From Hermodice carunculata (Eukaryota; Annelida; Polychaeta; Eunicida; Amphinomidae), in contig OZ026615.1 in NCBI GenBank assembly GCA_964020975.1, positions 81,034,962 through 81,098,961 on the forward strand: a stretch of 64,000 nucleotides of DNA, given 5' to 3'. A program made the position numbers and the translations under genes. Under the pieces are notes generated by a model. That model ran no database searches. It was given only the letters and a program-made list of their open reading frames with translations, and was not told where the DNA came from. Below, in pieces: positions 61,601 through 62,683 of the stretch. Positions within the stretch are counted from its first letter, which is position 1; every line of letters begins with the position of its first letter.

Positions 61601-62683
61601 AGATGAGCAGAGAAAAGACTCTTAATAAAGAAAATTAAAGCTTGAAACCACATGTTTGTTTTGATTGAGTGTTCTAGTCATGTGACACTTCGAAAGAATG
61701 TATGATGAGCCCAGTCACAGAGAGATTGAATGGGACCTGAATATGTCTCTGTAAAGTATGGTATGAGTATGCAACTGTATTGCTCCTGGAAATAAAACTA
61801 CTCTGACTTCGAGGATGAGCTGGAAAGCTTTAAGTCCGTGTGGAGCATAGCACTATTGACAGGTTTAATATAAGTGGGAGGAAACAGGAGGGCTTTAATG
61901 TGTAGAAAAATCATGTTCATGTGAGAATTGATCCTGGTTTTCAGTTCTAATGCAATTATTGTTGCTATTCCCTTCTCCTACCGGTGGAGGGGCATATCGT
62001 AATTGCTTTCTCCATCCATGTGTTCATCCCCTATTCATGTCCATGCTATTATCCACTTGTCCTTCAACTTAGATTAGTTAACTTGACACACAGGTGCATC
62101 TGGATATAAGGGTATGTTATGCAACCAAAGTAAGTCACTAGGTCAAATATCTGGGTCACAACAGTAGTTTATCCTGGTAAAATGTCCGGACTGTATTTCT
62201 TTTACTCAGTAAATTAGTTTCTTGAAACGTCATACATATATATTTACCCAAAGGTTTATCATGTAACAAAAGTAGGTCACTAGGTCAAGTATCATGCATC
62301 CTTGCATCTGTCTGTCTGTTTTTTGTGTCAGGGCTGTAAGGTTATCAGTGAGGTGTGTGGGGGGTGAGGCATGGATCCAGCAATCTCTGATTACATTTTA
62401 ATTGTTTTTTTCATTTCCTACATGTACAATGCAGGCAATTGATGGATAACCTCAAGCACCTACAACTTTCAAAACTAGTATATCCCCAGCATCAGTTGTA
62501 TTGAATGGGTTATTGTTATTGATTTTCAGGTCTTACAATGCAGGTAATTTGATGGATGACCTCAAGTACCTATATCGTATTGGTGGAGCAGCTGGACAAG
62601 GAATTACATTCATATTCACAGACAATGAAATCAAGGATGAAGCCTTTCTTGAGTATCTGAATAATGTCCTCAGCTCAGGAGAG
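732..62683 (+). CDS. DNAH8: Axonemal dynein heavy chain, DNAH5/DNAH8 type, internal part (12 exons)
   Basis: Motor subunit of the ciliary outer dynein arm; it hydrolyses ATP in a ring of six AAA+ modules and slides axonemal microtubules. Twelve exons (732-872, 3518-3749, 9087-9229, 9711-9845, 22811-22933, 23273-23486, 28276-28382, 29817-29980, 34556-34748, 44275-44397, 47154-47284, 62530-62683) join to 1860 bases with no stop and consistent intron phases (0,1,0,0,0,1,0,2,0,0,2). The order of motifs is that of dynein: AAA3 Walker [12 protein letters not shown]3 Walker [10 protein letters not shown], the [15 protein letters not shown] block, AAA4 Walker [13 protein letters not shown]4 Walker [12 protein letters not shown]. 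Words such as [18 protein letters not shown] and [11 protein letters not shown] look closer to DNAH8 than DNAH5 as I remember them, but an invertebrate may have one co-orthologue of both. N-terminal tail, AAA1, the stalk, AAA5 and AAA6 lie outside the window. All Walker residues are intact, so nothing suggests a pseudogene. Confidence 0.97.
873..2150. other. Intron 1, unique part
   Basis: No exon, RNA gene or element recognised. Contains a 16-base G run at 2070-2085 just before the LINE fragment. Confidence 0.6.
2160..3455 (+). mobile_element. LINE fragment, Jockey/CR1 group, 5'-truncated
   Basis: Second half of a non-LTR reverse transcriptase and the 3' end of the element. [20 protein letters not shown] is read at about 2280-2345, YADDITIF at about 2390, the [14 protein letters not shown] palm/thumb block at about 2630-2670, and [20 protein letters not shown] near 3150-3210, a C-terminal signature of CR1/Jockey-group LINEs. 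The GVPQG and YADD blocks lie in different frames and stops interrupt the remainder, so the copy is dead. A 3' untranslated part follows, with an AATAAA-like AAATAAAG near 3430 and a TATATATAT tail. Endonuclease and N-terminal RT are absent, as in most truncated LINE copies. The clade is uncertain. Confidence 0.9.
3518..3749 (+). CDS. DNAH8: Dynein exon 2 of window (AAA2/AAA3 linker)
   Basis: Starts [16 protein letters not shown] and contains [22 protein letters not shown], a hallmark of DNAH5/8-type chains before AAA3. The acceptor is GTTTTAG. Two donors are possible, at 3750 (GTAGGT) and 3754 (GTAATG). The first is chosen because it ends in phase 1 and completes a glycine codon with the first two bases of the next exon, restoring the ETGEWEHW junction. 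Confidence 0.95.
3988..6125. mobile_element. TIR-bounded element carrying a 145 bp minisatellite
   Basis: Ends are inverted repeats of 16 bases with one mismatch: ATGTCTCCTGGTGGAA at 3988-4003 and TTCCACCGGGAGACAT at 6110-6125. Between them lies a tandem array and a short unique leader with a (GTT)n run at 4041-4063. No transposase is seen, so it would move by another element's enzyme. I found no clear target-site duplication. It lies in intron 2 of the dynein gene. Confidence 0.75.
4079..6060. repeat. 145 bp tandem array, 13 full units and one partial
   Basis: Units begin with GGTTTCCGTTCGATAAGTC-like sequence at 4079, 4224, 4369, 4513, 4658, 4803, 4947, 5092, 5237, 5382, 5528, 5673, 5818 and 5963, a mean period of 144.9. 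Two subtypes differ at the central motif (GACCTATTTTTCAAGGTCAC against GAGCAGATTCTGAAGGTCAC) and alternate in the first half, giving a 290 bp higher-order unit there. Each unit has one or two AAGGTCA-type half-sites. Short minus-strand reading frames in the array are by-products of the repeat. Confidence 0.95.
6126..6612. other. Intron 2 spacer with short imperfect repeats
   Basis: Contains a few GCGGTCAGTGGTCAGTC-like short repeats near 6375-6480 and a poly-A run. No gene seen. Confidence 0.55.
6613..7400. repeat. Hairpin-headed tandem array, about 180 bp period
   Basis: Begins with an inverted repeat TACCCTCGGCAC...GTGCCGGAGGGTA (6613-6642). It then has about four degenerate units anchored on TGGACCAG at 6761, 6915, 7095 and 7275. 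The same family, with the same hairpin head, recurs at 10132. No protein coding potential is evident; the right edge is approximate. Confidence 0.8.
7400..9086. other. Intron 2, remaining part
   Basis: No exon or element recognised. Poly-A and a 10-base G run (8669-8678) occur. Long frames at 8460-8892 consist largely of homopolymer and low-complexity codons and are not supported as genes. Confidence 0.55.
9087..9229 (+). CDS. DNAH8: Dynein exon 3 of window (before AAA3 P-loop)
   Basis: Encodes [17 protein letters not shown], then [18 protein letters not shown] and ends CKQHK. This conserved block directly precedes the AAA3 nucleotide site in axonemal heavy chains. Acceptor TTTGCAG, donor GTAATC, enters in phase 1 and leaves in phase 0. 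Confidence 0.96.
9230..9710. other. Intron 3, nothing recognised
   Basis: Short intron between exons 3 and 4 of the window, with ACATGTA-rich sequence and no identifiable element. Confidence 0.6.
9711..9845 (+). CDS. DNAH8: Dynein exon 4 of window (AAA3 Walker A)
   Basis: 45 codons with the AAA3 P-loop [18 protein letters not shown], then [15 protein letters not shown]. The P-loop lysine and threonine are intact, so AAA3 should bind nucleotide. Acceptor TTATTTGTAG, donor GTAAAT, phase 0 on both sides. Confidence 0.97.
9964..10790. repeat. Second copy of the hairpin-headed 180 bp array family
   Basis: One partial unit (9964-10120) is followed by the hairpin TACCCTCAGCATATAAAGTGCCAGAGGGTA (10132-10161). 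Further units are anchored on a GGACCAGG-like word at 10275, 10456 and 10635. It clearly matches the array at 6613. Confidence 0.85.
10791..11350. repeat. Dispersed repeat with the TTCAAATGGTCATGCT word
   Basis: Sequence around 10796-11060 shares CTACCAAGTTTGTTCAAATGGTCATGCTTCAGTGA-type text (in two partial copies, about 10802 and 10917) with 12104-12240 and with 60720-60880. A 17-base G run lies at 10962-10978. Boundaries cannot be set by eye. Confidence 0.65.
11420..12048. repeat. Direct repeat of about 135 bp, copies 491 bp apart
   Basis: CTGTCTCAAGTCAGGAGTGA to CATGTTTTTCT at 11420-11552 recurs at 11911-12042 with only a few differences. The interval between holds no recognised gene, only TAGGCCTA-rich sequence. 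Confidence 0.9.
12104..12240. repeat. Copy of the TTCAAATGGTCATGCT dispersed family
   Basis: GCTAATTCACATTTTTCGAA followed by ACTTCAAACTTGGTAGCAAT matches the start of the segment near 60750, and the end matches 10802-10840. Confidence 0.65.
12564..12758 (-). pseudogene. PIF/Harbinger transposase fragment (HARBI1-like N-terminal part)
   Basis: The minus frame reads [20 protein letters not shown], then [20 protein letters not shown] and [11 protein letters not shown]. This fits the conserved start of Harbinger/HARBI1-type transposases (RRP..G....LL.EL..EDP..FRN..RM......LL..V...I.K). Only about 60 residues remain, and the DDE catalytic domain is absent. It is a plain DNA-transposon remnant in intron 4. 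Confidence 0.7.
12969..13500. repeat. Four-unit tandem array, 141-146 bp period
   Basis: Units anchored on GTTCATTGGATG-like words start at 12969, 13110, 13256 and 13402 and share ACAAACCTATAAATTGAA and CACCTAATTTGCATAAAT. Units are diverged, so the array is older than the one at 4079. No relation in sequence to that array is seen, though the period is alike. Confidence 0.9.
13501..15164. other. Intron 4, no recognised feature
   Basis: AT-rich intron sequence. ORFs at 14398-14752 show no family resemblance. A short inverted word pair (GTATAAACCGTGCAGG / ACGGTTTATAC) near 14425-14600 may be the edges of a small unclassified MITE. Confidence 0.5.
15165..15487. mobile_element. MITE of about 320 bp
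   Basis: Imperfect terminal inverted repeats: ATTCACAACGAATTTGATCTGA near the left end and GATCAGATTAACTCTTTGTGATT near the right end. An internal TAAATCAATCTTA / AAGATTGATTTA pair adds to the fold. No coding. The superfamily is unassigned. Confidence 0.6.
15918..16700 (-). pseudogene. Penelope C-terminal region with GIY-YIG endonuclease
   Basis: 260-residue frame, the longest intact piece of the element. It has a basic region (IRKRSL-like; lysine-rich, [15 protein letters not shown]), then [15 protein letters not shown] and the GIY-YIG part [20 protein letters not shown] with [11 protein letters not shown]. The upstream YVND variant of the RT active site lies in an overlapping frame. PLEs use this nuclease for target nicking. 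Confidence 0.85.
16721..17675 (-). pseudogene. Penelope reverse transcriptase region, broken
   Basis: Overlapping minus frames carry, in order, [39 protein letters not shown], and [20 protein letters not shown]. This is the PLE/telomerase-type RT order. It is no longer one open frame. Confidence 0.85.
17756..19752. mobile_element. TIR-bounded element with 147.7 bp array, nested in Penelope
   Basis: Ends ATGCCCCCCTTC (17756-17767) and GGAGGGGGGCAT (19741-19752) are inverted repeats of 12 bases with one mismatch. The left end runs into TCGGTCGGTCTGTCGGTCGG, a short tetranucleotide run. The whole lies between two parts of the Penelope coding region, so it arrived later. No transposase is encoded. 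Confidence 0.72.
17830..19700. repeat. 147-148 bp tandem array with 443 bp higher-order unit
   Basis: TGGTTTCCGCACAATAACTC recurs at 17830, 18273 and 18716, exactly 443 bases apart. Each 443 bp block holds three monomer types (A, B, C) of about 147.7 bp with GACCTTGACC and AAGGTCACAG in each. After the third A unit the order degrades, ending in shortened copies. Sequence resembles the 4079 array only in the GACCTTGACCTAATTT.CAAGGTCACAG core. Confidence 0.93.
19901..20131 (-). pseudogene. Penelope N-terminal fragment separated by insertion
   Basis: 76-residue frame: [20 protein letters not shown], then [20 protein letters not shown]. It is on the same strand as the Penelope RT and lies on its upstream side beyond the inserted TIR element, so it is read as the displaced N-terminal part. 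The family match of this short stretch is by position and composition, not by a strong motif. Confidence 0.65.
20520..22810. other. Intron 4, distal part
   Basis: No exon or element recognised. Holds a 14-base C run (20925-20938) and several TAGGCCTA words (21058-21420). The overlapping frames at 21515-21882 on both strands show no recognisable domain. Confidence 0.55.
22811..22933 (+). CDS. DNAH8: Dynein exon 5 of window (AAA3 Walker B)
   Basis: 41 codons: [20 protein letters not shown], then the Walker B strand [19 protein letters not shown]. No ATG begins it and it is short, so it is easy to miss in an ORF scan. Acceptor TTTTGTAG, donor GTAAGA, phase 0 on both sides. The intron before it is nearly 13 kb and full of repeats. 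Confidence 0.97.
22934..23272. other. Intron 5, nothing recognised
   Basis: Short intron of 339 bases between exons 5 and 6; no repeats seen. One of the few introns here free of mobile DNA. Confidence 0.7.
23273..23486 (+). CDS. DNAH8: Dynein exon 6 of window (AAA3 sensor region)
   Basis: Encodes [20 protein letters not shown], then [18 protein letters not shown] and [16 protein letters not shown]. The [15 protein letters not shown] block is the AAA3 sensor/arginine segment. Acceptor TTATTATTAAG is weak in pyrimidines; donor GTAACT leaves phase 1, and the glycine is completed by the next exon. Confidence 0.96.
23672..25616 (+). mobile_element. DIRS-type retroelement fossil, family 1, short copy
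   Basis: Tyrosine-recombinase retroelement (DIRS order). Inverted terminal repeats of about 70 bp at 23672-23748 and 25544-25616 share CAAGCATG..CATA.CAGTTTCCTAC. Inside are a gag-like part (about 23950-25110) and a piece of the recombinase region (about 25290-25500); the RT and RNase H parts are missing. The copy is broken in many places and clearly old. It lies in intron 6. The terminal repeat is shared with the large composite fossil ending at 43730, so the two are one family. Confidence 0.8.
25646..27247. mobile_element. Foldback element with about 200 bp inverted arms
   Basis: Left arm 25646-25846 and right arm 27049-27247 are inverted copies. Matching words include GCTTTACTCACAAACTGATTAG against CAATTAGTTTGTGAGTAAAG, and ACGAAACCTGTTTTGAGAGAC against GTCTCTCAAAACAGGTTTC. 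The 1.2 kb between has no recognised gene. Homologous GCATT.GC..A words continue to about 27410, so the true right edge may be further out. Confidence 0.82.
27420..28275. other. Intron 6, distal part
   Basis: No recognised feature. A 125-residue minus frame at 27473-27850 has no recognisable domain and no codon signal that I would trust. Confidence 0.55.
28276..28382 (+). CDS. DNAH8: Dynein exon 7 of window
   Basis: Encodes (G)[14 protein letters not shown], then [14 protein letters not shown]. Too short and ATG-less for ordinary ORF finding. Acceptor ATTCAAAG, donor GTTGGT; enters in phase 1, leaves in phase 0. It continues directly into [12 protein letters not shown] of the next exon, as in the family. 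Confidence 0.95.
28383..29816. other. Intron 7
   Basis: Mostly unrecognised sequence. Contains a 12-base G run (28699-28710) and a CCCCTCCTCCCCACCCCCACCC pyrimidine tract at about 28830-28855. Overlapping frames at 28855-29327 look like low-grade repeat, not a gene. Confidence 0.55.
29817..29980 (+). CDS. DNAH8: Dynein exon 8 of window (AAA3 small domain)
   Basis: [20 protein letters not shown] followed by [13 protein letters not shown] and [19 protein letters not shown] is strongly conserved across axonemal dyneins. Acceptor TTTTGTAG, donor GTATTG, leaves phase 2 with the arginine codon split. Confidence 0.97.
29981..31165. other. Intron 8, proximal part
   Basis: AT-rich; C runs at 30071-30082 and 30112-30119 and a (GT)n microsatellite at 31133-31162. 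No gene seen. Confidence 0.6.
31166..31259. mobile_element. 94 bp MITE
   Basis: CCTCTTTAATCAGTATTACC and GGCAATGCCAATTAAAGAGG form terminal inverted repeats of about 27 bases (with the inner GTCATAT / ATATGAG), leaving a loop of about 40. Flanks GTTAT and TTTAT may be a decayed target duplication. Confidence 0.7.
31260..34057. other. Intron 8, AT-rich middle
   Basis: About 2.8 kb of strongly AT-rich, low-GC sequence with a (TA)n microsatellite (31619-31649) and a C12 run (33026-33037). The frame at 31285-31575 has no recognisable domain. Nothing else seen. Confidence 0.6.
34060..34233. mobile_element. 174 bp pogo/Tc1-like MITE with TA duplication
   Basis: CAGTGGAACCTCATTAATAC and ATTAACGAGGTTCCACTG form inverted ends of about 25 bases with three mismatches; a TA dinucleotide borders both sides (34058-34059 and 34234-34235). 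Internal CATTAATC.GAACA repeats are typical of pogo/Tigger-type MITEs. Non-coding. Confidence 0.88.
34556..34748 (+). CDS. DNAH8: Dynein exon 9 of window (AAA3/AAA4 linker)
   Basis: Completes the split arginine and encodes [13 protein letters not shown], then [19 protein letters not shown], an acidic stretch and APKIYEL. The [15 protein letters not shown] word is typical of DNAH5/8. Acceptor TTTTGCAAG, donor GTAAAT, phase 0 exit. Confidence 0.96.
34858..34886. repeat. Perfect 13-3-13 inverted repeat
   Basis: CCTAGTGACCTAC, AAA, GTAGGTCACTAGG. The half-word GTAGGTCACTAGGTCAAGTAT is also found near 62275, so this looks like a head-to-head junction or end of a dispersed repeat, directly after exon 9 and before the large DIRS fossil. 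Confidence 0.9.
35403..36175 (+). mobile_element. Possible solo LTR inserted in the DIRS fossil
   Basis: A stretch unlike the surrounding gag region, with a TATA-like GCATATAAAGCAGC near 35687 and an AT-rich end. The 38-base CCACATTGGAA...GGATTTGGACCAG segment is present twice (35850-35895, 35910-35953). The gag-like sequence resumes after it. No second copy is found in the window, and no clear target duplication, so the call is by exclusion. Confidence 0.4.
36631..36768. repeat. Exact 69 bp tandem duplication in the gag-like region
   Basis: AGATGGAGGAGATGTTCACC to TTCTCGGTGG occurs twice in a row (36631-36699, 36700-36768) with no difference. The unit is 23 codons long. Identity shows the duplication is recent relative to the rest of this fossil or kept by gene conversion. 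Confidence 0.95.
41925..42211. mobile_element. tRNA-like insertion of about 285 bp in the DIRS fossil
   Basis: The flanking DIRS text (TTGGTGCGCATA ... AAGGACTTTTCACCTTGGGA) is continuous in the sister unit at 39626-39655, so this block is inserted. It contains a tRNA-like sequence on the minus strand. A tRNA-derived SINE is the simplest reading, although the tRNA-like part lies close to the plus-strand left edge, leaving about 165 bp upstream of it. Confidence 0.6.
41949..42043 (-). tRNA. tRNA-like sequence (pseudo-tRNA or SINE head)
   Basis: The minus strand has an A box TGGCCTAGAGG and a B box GGTTCGAATCC at proper spacing for a tRNA with a long insert or variable arm. The T stem GTGGG/CCCAT forms. 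The acceptor stem does not pair well (GCCCTG against CAGGTC) and no clear anticodon arm forms, so it is unlikely to be a working tRNA. Confidence 0.5.
42333..42525. mobile_element. Short insertion of about 190 bp in the DIRS recombinase region
   Basis: Fossil sequence GCGGCTACCCTGAA stops and resumes at TTAAGACCAAGGGGCAGAGT; the sister copy at 39740-39770 is continuous there. A TGAA word on both sides may be a target duplication. The inserted sequence is not recognised. Confidence 0.55.
43731..44274. other. Intron 9, distal part
   Basis: Unique-looking sequence between the DIRS right terminal repeat and exon 10. Opposed frames at 43679-44001 carry no recognised domain. Confidence 0.55.
44275..44397 (+). 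CDS. DNAH8: Dynein exon 10 of window (start of AAA4)
   Basis: 41 codons: [20 protein letters not shown], then [15 protein letters not shown]. It precedes the AAA4 P-loop. Acceptor AAACAACAG, donor GTAGGG, phase 0 at both ends. Confidence 0.96.
44398..44860. other. Intron 10, proximal part
   Basis: No recognised feature. Confidence 0.6.
44997..45443 (+). pseudogene. THAP-domain protein start
   Basis: ATG at 44997 opens [20 protein letters not shown], then [20 protein letters not shown], and later [14 protein letters not shown]. This is the C2CH zinc module of THAP domains: C-x(4)-C, an invariant P-x-D...W, then C-x(2)-H and a DF. An in-frame TAA (45135-45137) lies between the tryptophan and the second zinc-binding pair, so this copy does not make the full domain unless the stop is an assembly error. 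Downstream the frame stays open to 45443 but turns low-complexity (F run). Confidence 0.75.
46462..46677 (-). CDS. Acidic 71-residue ORF of the THAP element
   Basis: [50 protein letters not shown]. An ATG close to the right end of the element and the acidic stretch followed by IIQPYRSE resembles N-termini of transposon-borne accessory proteins in invertebrates, from memory only. The rest of such a protein is not found, so it is a fragment. No function is assigned. Confidence 0.4.
   Translation of the reverse strand: MADTAGHSDSREIELSFSCTWSDEEEEELIRRVVPAEEKIIQPYRSEWVAKNPAITSSTQEVQRWDSQTIP
46771..47153. other. Intron 10, distal part
   Basis: Nothing recognised between the THAP element and exon 11. 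Confidence 0.6.
47154..47284 (+). CDS. DNAH8: Dynein exon 11 of window (AAA4 Walker A)
   Basis: [20 protein letters not shown] and [28 protein letters not shown] is the AAA4 P-loop, intact. Acceptor TTCTCCATAG, donor GTAATT, leaves phase 2 with the arginine of TLTR split. Confidence 0.98.
47285..47961. other. Intron 11, start
   Basis: Mostly unrecognised; the 47500-47640 stretch (GTGATATCTACATAATGCCC, then CTTGCTCAAATTTGGCAATA) resembles the dispersed arrays at 6613 and 10132 in style but I cannot align it. Confidence 0.5.
47962..48417. repeat. Tandem duplication of 231 bp, two copies
   Basis: Copy 1 from 47962 (GCTGTGTTGGAACCTCAGTA) and copy 2 from 48193 (GCTATGTTGGAGCGTCAGAT), both ending AATAGACAATGTAC.ATTTGGG. 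They are about 80% alike, so the duplication is old. A 15-base G run (48179-48193) sits exactly at the junction. Confidence 0.9.
48418..48886. repeat. Remnant tandem repeat of about 150 bp period
   Basis: CTAGGTCCCTTTCAATATTAGTGGCGCCACCTACAAT-type text at about 48630 recurs at about 48775 (CTAGGTCACGAATGATACTG, then GGTGCCACCTATAAT). Two units at most. It immediately precedes the Penelope-like element. Confidence 0.65.
48887..49645 (+). CDS. Naiad-type endonuclease part (GIY-YIG)
   Basis: About 250 residues. It opens with [20 protein letters not shown] (C-x-C-x2-C lead), then [20 protein letters not shown] and [17 protein letters not shown], which holds the IY, YVG, R and H positions of GIY-YIG nucleases, with an extra CxxC inside. 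A basic stretch ([18 protein letters not shown], about 49478-49530) near the end may bind nucleic acid. There is no ATG before the domain, so translation start is unknown. The part ends at TAA 49643-49645 and the RT part continues in the same frame. Confidence 0.8.
   Translation, partial: NSENGSALASSADFGICFDGNCNCLFCKSNFTKKKEFHSNVTNKKFKLRNPRLENLVLSCESTNIIYLLSCIKCKAQYVGLTTKSVKKRFSGHKTTIKNHKLNSFLCNHFNSAEHSHLDCRIQIIDYIEPNLLYQDSYVNTRKLLQMEDFWIKTLNSAFPYGLNDRILGFGDVRNLDFTTLDRSHTPFHNNQAGIQRRRRSHGQRKSRKNRKCRNMDTKDLVQNLLQAFSNGIDQLHTALKALSFRDITRIN
49649..51703 (+). CDS. Naiad-type Penelope reverse transcriptase
   Basis: 684 residues open. RT blocks in order: [20 protein letters not shown] (about 50360), [17 protein letters not shown] (about 50590), [11 protein letters not shown] (about 50840), [20 protein letters not shown] (about 51090), [11 protein letters not shown] (catalytic DD, about 51230) and [11 protein letters not shown] (about 51350). 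IDKAGN, KLHKNP and [10 protein letters not shown] are typical of Penelope-like elements and their telomerase-related RT. The catalytic aspartates are present. First in-frame ATG is well inside the domain, in line with this part being the continuation of the upstream endonuclease frame. Confidence 0.9.
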   Translation: MGLTDSEHTFPQNFCEIVYAYTTTIRKPDSNKKKLDQMFCSIPFKHKIIDSLNIQSLFKLKFVPNMIPKECKIKDPPIISYKYGNNIGQSIMNYKKFLASITLEDITANQNCDCMSNSKYSNFVDAHHKHVFTGNLDIIQNSDLKEIMKKGTKFRICPKLNIDSIFQDTCDALDSYCMKWAKKEKMEFQKFEGWLSNLKRVFRNRIYRYKSHIKNFNMVNLKQPKVSKAVKELQDRFVVTNIDKAGNNFGIICKKYYMDVLKKELGINNISDIRGNDVYKLHKQFIDNLIDTHKDEMKRNFNIKISEEDSSIPLLFWIPKLHKNPFKSRFIAGASKCTTKQLSKEVTLCLTAIRNHFRKYCNAISRNCEINCFWSIHNSSEFVSKIKDVKAKNIKCFDFSTLYTNLPIDEVKSSLSELISKMFKHNGKPYININSYTKKAYWSHNKYSKSNVKSYTVETLIDAIKFLLDNTFVQCGPLVFQQIKGIPMGSNCSPLLADLYLTWLEFKYMNKLMKKDFQMATKLSNNARYIDDIACVNVQNFSEIAKEIYPKDIPLKGNNSDGFRDVFLDLDIQVTHDRFCIKVYHKIDEFNFEVVNYPFPDSNILETIGYNTFLSQILRFGRICSKFNDFASRTKFIYNKLESGGFEDVLLIKYFYKFCCKYPKMVRKFGFNNFRDFRLACFAT
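51615..52880. repeat. 3' tail array of the Naiad-type element, 4 units of about 313 bp
   Basis: TTTTGCTACT anchors lie at 51691, 52007, 52320 and 52633. The first unit starts inside the coding region (last 30 or so codons, GCTGTAAATATCCCAAGATG) and runs through the 3' untranslated part. Later units repeat this in degenerate form (GCTGTTAATATCCAAAGATT). Each unit contains CCCCCAGGGGCTATAGGTAG and the hairpin GTAGCAAGCAGCTAC. Confidence 0.93.
52881..54097. other. Intron 11, between elements
   Basis: Mostly unrecognised. The 53400-53490 stretch (AAAAGGCTCCGAAACATGTTG followed by CGCTGAAGACCC) resembles terminal sequence of Penelope-type elements in style, without proof. Frames at 52976-53292 carry no recognised domain. 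Confidence 0.5.
54098..58727 (+). mobile_element. DIRS-type fossil, family 2, without reverse transcriptase
   Basis: Inverted terminal repeats at 54098-54128 and 58697-58727 share the exact 12-mer ACCACCATTGCC / GGCAATGGTGGT and looser outer sequence. The left and middle parts (about 54240-57150) are gag-like. A tyrosine recombinase region follows (about 57330-58080: [14 protein letters not shown], then ISLLHKQ and YLHDL at the end). I find no RT or RNase H block, so this copy has lost them or belongs to a non-autonomous form. The terminal repeats differ from those of family 1. Broken in many places; old. Confidence 0.75.
58728..60330. other. Intron 11, AT-rich stretch
   Basis: AT-rich sequence without recognised features. 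Confidence 0.6.
60331..61334. mobile_element. Inverted-end element with GAGGTCAAAGGTCAAGG repeats
   Basis: Ends TGCAC(C)nAGG (60331-60348) and CTTGGGGGGGGGGGTGCA (61317-61334) are inverted and include 11-12 base C/G runs. Inside, blocks of about 120-220 bp contain CCTTGAGGTCAAAGGTCAAG (60513, 61210) and segments shared with 10791-11060 and 12104-12240. No coding potential. The homopolymer makes the inverted end weak evidence by itself. Confidence 0.55.
61335..62424. other. Intron 11, distal part with a dispersed repeat
   Basis: Two related GTAA/GTCACTAGGTCAAATATC-type segments (about 62130 and 62270) match the palindrome flank at 34874. CCCCTCC.ACCGGTGGAGGGGC near 61975 forms a short hairpin. 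A C13 run lies at 61453-61465. No gene. Confidence 0.55.
62425..62464 (+). pseudogene. Decayed partial copy of dynein exon 12
   Basis: About 40 bases match exon 12 from the TACAATGCAGG word (exon position 62534) to CTCAAG.ACCTA, offset 109 bases upstream. A single missing base in the run after GCAGG shifts the frame, there are several substitutions, and no good acceptor sits directly before it, so it cannot serve as an alternative exon. Confidence 0.8.
62530..62683 (+). CDS. DNAH8: Dynein exon 12 of window (AAA4 Walker B)
   Basis: Completes the split arginine, then [19 protein letters not shown] and the AAA4 Walker [20 protein letters not shown], ending NVLSSGE. Acceptor GATTTTCAG, donor GTATGC, phase 0 exit. 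The preceding intron is over 15 kb. A decayed partial copy of this exon lies just upstream. The next exon (expected to start with an SNLFARDE-like block) is not in the last 1.3 kb. Confidence 0.97.
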
